A stretch of DNA of 64,000 nt from Metaruminococcus_A sp964607135 (lineage in GTDB: Bacteria; Bacillota; Clostridia; Oscillospirales; Ruminococcaceae), in contig CAZSIV010000009.1 of NCBI GenBank assembly GCA_964607135.1, positions 1-64,000 of the forward strand, written 5' to 3'. Positions within the stretch are counted from its first letter, which is position 1; every line of letters starts with the position of its first letter. Below are positions 59,986 to 64,000 of the stretch, in pieces. Both the position numbers and the translations under genes were made by a program. The notes under the pieces were generated by a model. That model was not told where the DNA came from. It saw only the letters and a program-made list of their open reading frames with translations, and did not search any database.

Positions 59986-60420
59986 CTACCTTTCTTCAAA
60001 TACGATCGCCTTGTTTGGGCAGCCCTTGACACAGGCGGGGTCGCCGCCGCTTTGTAAGCAGAGGTCACATTTTTTCACCGCTTTTTCATCTTCGCTTGTG
60101 ACAATGCAGCCGTAGGGGCAGGAGAGGATGCAGGTGTAGCAGCCGACGCAGCGGGTCTCGTCGATGCTGACGACCCCGTCCTCGCCGACCGATAACGCGC
60201 CGGTGATGCATCCCTTGACGCAGAGTGGCATTTCACAATGGCGGCACTGGACTGCGAAGTTGATTCCGTCGCCCTCCTCGATCCTGATCCGGGGGAGGGG
60301 CTTTTTCTCCCCGCTGAACGCCTTCACCATGTCGGTCATGCCGCTGCTTGAAAGGCCGCAGTAGTATTCGCAGAGATGGCAGCCAAGACACCAGTCTTCG
60401 TTTACATATACTCGTTTCAT
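59986..60420 (-). CDS. 4Fe-4S ferredoxin-type electron transfer subunit
   Basis: A 144-aa iron-sulfur protein of the HycB/CooF type. Cysteine groups: CLGCHLCEYYC (7-20), CRHCEMPLCVKGC (about 59-71), CVGCYTCILSCPYGC (about 91-105) and CDLC...CVKGCP (about 117-135), enough for about four clusters. It is an electron carrier between the flavin reductase and glutamate synthase, judged from position. Confidence 0.9.
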   Translation of the reverse strand: MKRVYVNEDWCLGCHLCEYYCGLSSSGMTDMVKAFSGEKKPLPRIRIEEGDGINFAVQCRHCEMPLCVKGCITGALSVGEDGVVSIDETRCVGCYTCILSCPYGCIVTSEDEKAVKKCDLCLQSGGDPACVKGCPNKAIVFEER

Positions 60421-60432
60421 TCCGCCTTCCTC

Positions 60433-61938
60433 CTATTCTCCGGCGTGCTTGATGCCGAGGATGGAAAGCTCGCGGTCGTTTAAGCCGACGCCGCGGAGCA
60501 TCAGCCGGTTTCCCCGGAGCGCTTCGACTGAGTTGATCCCCATCCCGCCCATCATCTCTTTGATTTCGTGATCCCAGGCGTGAACCAGGTTGACGAGCCT
60601 TTGATATCCGACGTTTGGATTGAGCCGTTTAACGAGATCCGGTCGCTGGGTTGCGATGCCCCAGTTGCACCTGCCCGCGTGGCAGCTCCGGCAGAGGTGG
60701 CAGCCGAGCGCCATGACGGCGGCGGTGCCGATATAGACGGCGTCGGCTCCAAGGGCGATTGCCTTGACGACGTCGGCGCTGCAGCGCACGCTCCCTCCGA
60801 CGACGACCGAGACGCTGCTTCGGATGCCCTCCTCCCGCAGGCGGGAATCGACCGCCGCGAGGGCGAGCTCAATCGGGATGCCGACGTTGTCTCGAATCCG
60901 GGTCGGCGCAGCGCCGGTGCCGCCGCGGAACCCGTCGATGGCGATGATGTCTGCGCCGGAGCGGGCGATGCCCGAGGCGATGGCGGCGACGTTGTGGACG
61001 GCCGCAATCTTGACGATGACCGGTTTGGCGTAGTTGGTCGCTTCCTTTAAAGAAAAGACCAGCTGCCTCAAATCCTCGATGGAGTAGATATCGTGGTGCG
61101 GGGCAGGGGAGATCGCATCGGTTCCCATCGGAATCATCCGGGTTTGGGAGACGTCCTTCTGAATCTTCTCACCCGGCAGATGGCCGCCGATCCCCGGCTT
61201 TGCCCCCTGGCCCATCTTGATCTCCACCGCCGCACCGGCATTGAGGTAGTCGGAATGGACGCCGAACCGCCCGGAAGCGACCTGCACGATGGTGTTGGGG
61301 CCGTACTGATAAAAGTCCTTATGTAAGCCGCCCTCGCCGGTGTTGTAGAGAATGCCGAGTTCGGTGGCGGCGCGGGCAAGGCTTTCGTGCGCGTTTTTGC
61401 TGATCGAGCCGTAGGACATCGCCGAAAACATGATCGGGGTGGACAATGTAATCTGCGGGTCGGTTTTGGTGTCGATTGTTCCGTCTGCGTTGAATTTTAC
61501 CTGTTCTGCTTTTTTGCCCAGGATCACCTTGGTTTCCATCGGCTCGCGGAGCGGGTCGATCGAGGGGTTGGTGACCTGGCTTGCGTTGATCAGGATTTTG
61601 TCCCAGTAAACGGGAAACGGCTTTGGGTTCCCCATGCTGGATAAGAGAACGCCGCCGGATTCCGCCTGGCGGTAGATATCGTAGATCAGGTCTTTATTCC
61701 AGTTGGCGTTTTCCCGGAAGTCGTGCTCTGTTTTCACGATCTTCAGAGCCCGGGTGGGGCAGAGCGAGACGCAGCGGTGGCAGTTGACGCATTTGGATTC
61801 GTCGGCGATCATCCGGTCGAGCTCGCTGTCGTAATGATGCACCTCGTTCGCACATTGGCGTTCGCAGACGCGGCAGTGAATGCACCTGCTTTCATTCCGA
61901 ACCACTTCGTAGCCCGGATAGATGTAATTGACTGGCAT
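60433..61938 (-). CDS. glutamate synthase FMN-binding subunit (GltB2)
   Basis: Core synthase domain of 501 aa. Two N-terminal 4Fe-4S motifs (CIHCRVCERQC, CVNCHRCVSLCP) precede the TIM-barrel synthase with FSAMSYGSIS, the FMN/2-oxoglutarate region (GEGGLHKDF, KMGQGAKPGIGGHLPG, GFRGGTGAAPT) and the cluster loop CHLCRSCHAGRCNWG. This is the archaeal-type arrangement in which GltB domains are separate genes. It makes glutamate from 2-oxoglutarate and ammonia supplied by GltB1. It starts three bases after the gltB1 stop. Confidence 0.94.
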   Translation of the reverse strand: MPVNYIYPGYEVVRNESRCIHCRVCERQCANEVHHYDSELDRMIADESKCVNCHRCVSLCPTRALKIVKTEHDFRENANWNKDLIYDIYRQAESGGVLLSSMGNPKPFPVYWDKILINASQVTNPSIDPLREPMETKVILGKKAEQVKFNADGTIDTKTDPQITLSTPIMFSAMSYGSISKNAHESLARAATELGILYNTGEGGLHKDFYQYGPNTIVQVASGRFGVHSDYLNAGAAVEIKMGQGAKPGIGGHLPGEKIQKDVSQTRMIPMGTDAISPAPHHDIYSIEDLRQLVFSLKEATNYAKPVIVKIAAVHNVAAIASGIARSGADIIAIDGFRGGTGAAPTRIRDNVGIPIELALAAVDSRLREEGIRSSVSVVVGGSVRCSADVVKAIALGADAVYIGTAAVMALGCHLCRSCHAGRCNWGIATQRPDLVKRLNPNVGYQRLVNLVHAWDHEIKEMMGGMGINSVEALRGNRLMLRGVGLNDRELSILGIKHAGE

Positions 61939-61941
61939 AGC

Positions 61942-63027
61942 TTATCCCTCCACTGTCACGATGACCGGCTCCCCGCCGCGGGGAGACCAGACGTTTTCGG
62001 CGTCCGGGCAGATGGCGCGGATCGCGCATTCCTCGCTTGCGATGTAAACGACGTCGTCTTTTTCGGCGGCGACCATCGAGCGGAGCTTTAAGCGGTCGTT
62101 GAGAGCCATCAGCCCGCCTTCGAAGCCGAGCAGGATCGAAAAGGGCCCGGTGATCAGCATACTGGAAAATACGTTGCGGAAATAGGTCAGCTTTTCCCGC
62201 TCCGGCTTCGGCATCCGCTCAATTTCGCTCCAGAACGGCGCGGCGAGGACAGAGGCGATATCCCGGAGGCCGAGCCCCTGCTTCCGGCCGAGATAGTCGA
62301 TCATATAGGTGATGACCTCGGTATCGGTCAAAAGGTCGCATTTGTAGCCGAACATCTCGATAAAACGGCGGTTGGCGTCGTAGGAGGAAATCTCCCCGTT
62401 GTGTACGACCGAATAGTCGAGGAGCGCAAATGGGTGGGCGCCGCCCCACCAGCCCGGCGTATTGGTCGGATAACGGCCGTGCGCCGTCCAGCAGTACCCC
62501 TTGTATTGTTCCAAGCAATAGAACTCTCCAACATCCTCCGGAAAGCCGACCGCTTTGAAAACCCCCATGTTCTTTCCGCTCGAAAATACGTAAGCGCCGC
62601 TGATATTGTGGTTGATGTTGATGACGCACCGGGCGACGAATTCCCGCTCGTCCAGCGCGGACTGTTCCATCTTCGATTTCTTCGGGTTTGCGAAATAGCG
62701 CAGGATCAGCGGCTGATTCGTGATGTTTGGATGCTGCCTGGTCGGAATCCGGTTGATGTCGTAAACGTCGAAATGCCGCTCCAGAAACCGCTCGGTTTCA
62801 TTTTTTGCACCCTCGTCGTCGTAAAATAGATGGAGCGCATATTGGTCTTTATATTCGGGATAGATGCCGTATCCCGCAAAACCGCCTCCCAGGCCGTTCG
62901 ACCGGTCGTGCATGTAAGAGATGGATGCGACGATCCGATCCCCCGCCATCCGTTTTCCCTTTCGGTGGATCATACCGGAAATAGCGCACCCGGACGGGTT
63001 CCGGAATTGACCTTCTTTCTGCAACAT
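61942..63027 (-). CDS. glutamate synthase glutamine amidotransferase subunit (GltB1)
   Basis: Class II (Ntn) glutaminase domain of 361 aa that releases ammonia from glutamine. The likely nucleophile is C14 (NPSGCAISGMI), so the first 13 residues would be a propeptide to be cleaved. Further motifs: YCWTAHGRYPTNTPGWWGG, DYSVVHNGEISSYDANR and LTDTEVITYMIDY. AAAGGAG precedes the ATG. First gene of the eight-gene operon. Confidence 0.92.
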   Translation of the reverse strand: MLQKEGQFRNPSGCAISGMIHRKGKRMAGDRIVASISYMHDRSNGLGGGFAGYGIYPEYKDQYALHLFYDDEGAKNETERFLERHFDVYDINRIPTRQHPNITNQPLILRYFANPKKSKMEQSALDEREFVARCVININHNISGAYVFSSGKNMGVFKAVGFPEDVGEFYCLEQYKGYCWTAHGRYPTNTPGWWGGAHPFALLDYSVVHNGEISSYDANRRFIEMFGYKCDLLTDTEVITYMIDYLGRKQGLGLRDIASVLAAPFWSEIERMPKPEREKLTYFRNVFSSMLITGPFSILLGFEGGLMALNDRLKLRSMVAAEKDDVVYIASEECAIRAICPDAENVWSPRGGEPVIVTVEG

Positions 63028-63114
63028 ATTCTCACTCCTTTATCAGTACAGCACAGGCGTTTGAATGAGTCGGCCTGAGCGCCATATACTAATACGGCTG
63101 CTGTCGGTAATTCA

Positions 63115-63144
63115 GTTATAACACACGAAAAAGACTTCTGTCAA
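63115..63144 (-). promoter_or_regulatory. promoter of the glt-dap operon
   Basis: On the minus strand TTGACA (plus 63139-63144), 18 bp, TATAAC (plus 63115-63120), leaving a leader of about 80 nt before gltB1. Confidence 0.7.
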
Positions 63145-63199
63145 TAGAATTTTGCAAGTTTTTTATTTTTAACTTGCATATTTTTTAAGAAATTCTATT
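63143..63199. promoter_or_regulatory. nested inverted repeats upstream of the glt promoter
   Basis: Outer 10-bp perfect arms (63143-63152 and 63190-63199) enclose inner 7-bp perfect arms (63154-63160 and 63171-63177). The outer repeat touches the -35 hexamer. Likely a regulator binding site. Confidence 0.45.
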
Positions 63200-63348
63200 T
63201 TTTTTATCCGTGAGTAGAAGGTTTAAAAAAGATGTTTTTATCCAATAAAATAATGAAAAAGCTTTGCGGAAAAGGCTTTTTGGCCCACTTTGCTTGATTC
63301 GATAAAAAACAGATGATTTGCAAGATCAAATATGTATAACATGCACAC

Positions 63349-63377
63349 TTGAAAAGGTGCAGGAAATGTAGTATAAT
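63349..63377 (+). promoter_or_regulatory. promoter of gatCA
   Basis: TTGAAA (63349-63354), 17 bp, TATAAT (63372-63377). Confidence 0.75.
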
Positions 63378-63427
63378 TCTGTCATGGTTAAAAATACAGA
63401 TCGTTACGATGATTGGAAGGTGACAAG

Positions 63428-63706
63428 ATGGGCGACGTTAAGCTGGTGCAGCATCTTTGCAATCTCAGCAAGCTGACGCTGACGGACGAGGAGCTCGAAA
63501 GCTTCACCTCGGATATGGAAGTTATTATAGGGATTATGGATTCGATTAAAGAGGTGCCGATCGAAGGGGAGATCCGCAGGGATCCCGGCGTTCCTTTTTC
63601 AGAGGTGCGGCAGGACGAATCTGCGCCGTCTTATCCGACGGAAAAAATCCTTGAAAACGCCAAAGAAAAAGAGGATCATTACTTTGAAGTCCCCAAAGTT
63701 TTTTAA
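63428..63706 (+). CDS. gatC: Asp-tRNA(Asn)/Glu-tRNA(Gln) amidotransferase subunit C
   Basis: A 92-aa subunit that stabilises GatA-GatB in the indirect route to Gln-tRNA or Asn-tRNA. Typical features are LCNLSKLTLTDEELE near the start and the C-terminal LRxD-like region with NAKEKEDHYFEVPKVF. The ATG at 63428 has AAGGTGA just upstream; the in-frame TTG at 63413 is less likely. Confidence 0.95.
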   Translation: MGDVKLVQHLCNLSKLTLTDEELESFTSDMEVIIGIMDSIKEVPIEGEIRRDPGVPFSEVRQDESAPSYPTEKILENAKEKEDHYFEVPKVF

Positions 63707-63721
63707 AGGAAGGGCGAAAAA

Positions 63722-64000
63722 ATGGATTTTCAAAATCTGACGGTGAAGGAGCTGCGCGCCAAGCTGGATCGGAAAGAGATTTCCGCGGTCGAACTGACGA
63801 AAGCTTACCTTGACCGGATTGCGGAAAAGGATCCTGAGATCAAAAGCTTTATTACGGTCTGCGGCGATTCTGCCGTCAAGCAGGCTGAAGCGGCCCAGAA
63901 GAGGATCGACGCCGGGGATGCGGCCCCGCTGACCGGAATTCCTTTTGGGATCAAAGACAACATCTGCACAGAGGGCGTCAGGACGACCTGTGCATCCAAA
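63722..64000 (+). CDS. gatA: Asp-tRNA(Asn)/Glu-tRNA(Gln) amidotransferase subunit A (partial, 3' end off window)
   Basis: First 93 codons of the amidase subunit that liberates ammonia from glutamine or asparagine. Visible: LTVKELRAKLDRKEISAVEL and the amidase segment GIPFGIKDNICTEG, whose lysine belongs to the Ser-Ser-Lys triad. The catalytic serines lie beyond the window. AAGGAAGGG precedes the ATG. gatB is expected next. Confidence 0.96.
   Translation, partial: MDFQNLTVKELRAKLDRKEISAVELTKAYLDRIAEKDPEIKSFITVCGDSAVKQAEAAQKRIDAGDAAPLTGIPFGIKDNICTEGVRTTCASK

Noticed and set aside
1..64000. Prophage, insertion sequence, CRISPR array, tRNA or rRNA genes
   Set aside because: No integrase, transposase, phage structural genes, regularly spaced repeats, cloverleaf-like or rRNA sequences were recognised on either strand.

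Overview
The window is 64 kb of chromosome from what looks like a low-oxygen Firmicute, most likely a gut-type Clostridia (Oscillospirales/Ruminococcaceae-like). The clues are a thiamine operon under a TPP riboswitch with the tyrosine-dependent ThiH, a DUF1540 protein, an archaeal-type split glutamate synthase with an ANTAR regulator, the LL-diaminopimelate aminotransferase route to meso-DAP, a citramalate synthase (CimA), gatCA, Gram-positive style ribosome-binding sites, frequent TTG/GTG starts and many simple rho-independent terminators. I found no tRNA, rRNA, CRISPR array, insertion sequence or phage gene. Nearly all of it reads as core metabolism with small accessory cassettes between operons.

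Layout. 0.3-3.6 kb: D,D-carboxypeptidase, pgi and a small P-loop protein. 3.7-7.1 kb: MarR regulator with MATE exporter, a TM2 protein and an aldo/keto reductase. 7.5-13.8 kb: an autoregulated XRE regulator, an orphan FtsX-like permease and a MoxR/DUF58/DUF4129 cassette. 14-21.2 kb: cupin-type regulator with acyl-CoA synthetase, a sulfatase, a nucleotidyltransferase, a sortase-type surface protein and a GNAT acetyltransferase. 21.3-28.1 kb: TPP riboswitch and thiSFGH-tenI-thiE-thiD-thiC. 28.3-33.7 kb: GH42 beta-galactosidase, HD hydrolase, SodC-like protein, a second aldo/keto reductase and three small proteins. 33.7-37.6 kb: secA-pheA. 37.9-39.6 kb: a NifU-like protein paired with a GGGtGRT protein. 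40.4-41.3 kb: a CAP-domain lipoprotein. 41.6-49.1 kb: pstSCAB-phoU, a DMT transporter and a PhoP/PhoR-like two-component system behind a candidate Pho box. 49.4-53.9 kb: cimA-leuC-leuD-leuB. 54.3-55.2 kb: tyrA. 55.3-63.0 kb: one eight-gene operon (gltB1-gltB2-ferredoxin-FAD oxidoreductase-gltB3-ANTAR-dapF-dapL). 63.4 kb to the end: gatC and the start of gatA.

How the genes fit together. The glt-dap operon makes glutamate, and DapL uses glutamate as its amino donor, so nitrogen assimilation is physically tied to cell-wall/lysine precursor synthesis. An ANTAR protein with a degenerate receiver sits between the two halves. CimA with LeuCDB gives a pyruvate-based route to 2-oxobutyrate for isoleucine; no leuA is present here. 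PheA and TyrA lie in separate units and together cover both branches from prephenate. The thiamine operon carries both a TenI-like and a ThiE protein. The least understood material is the NifU-like/GGGtGRT pair, the ANTAR-linked operon, the orphan permease, several small proteins and two repeat or unexplained intergenic segments.
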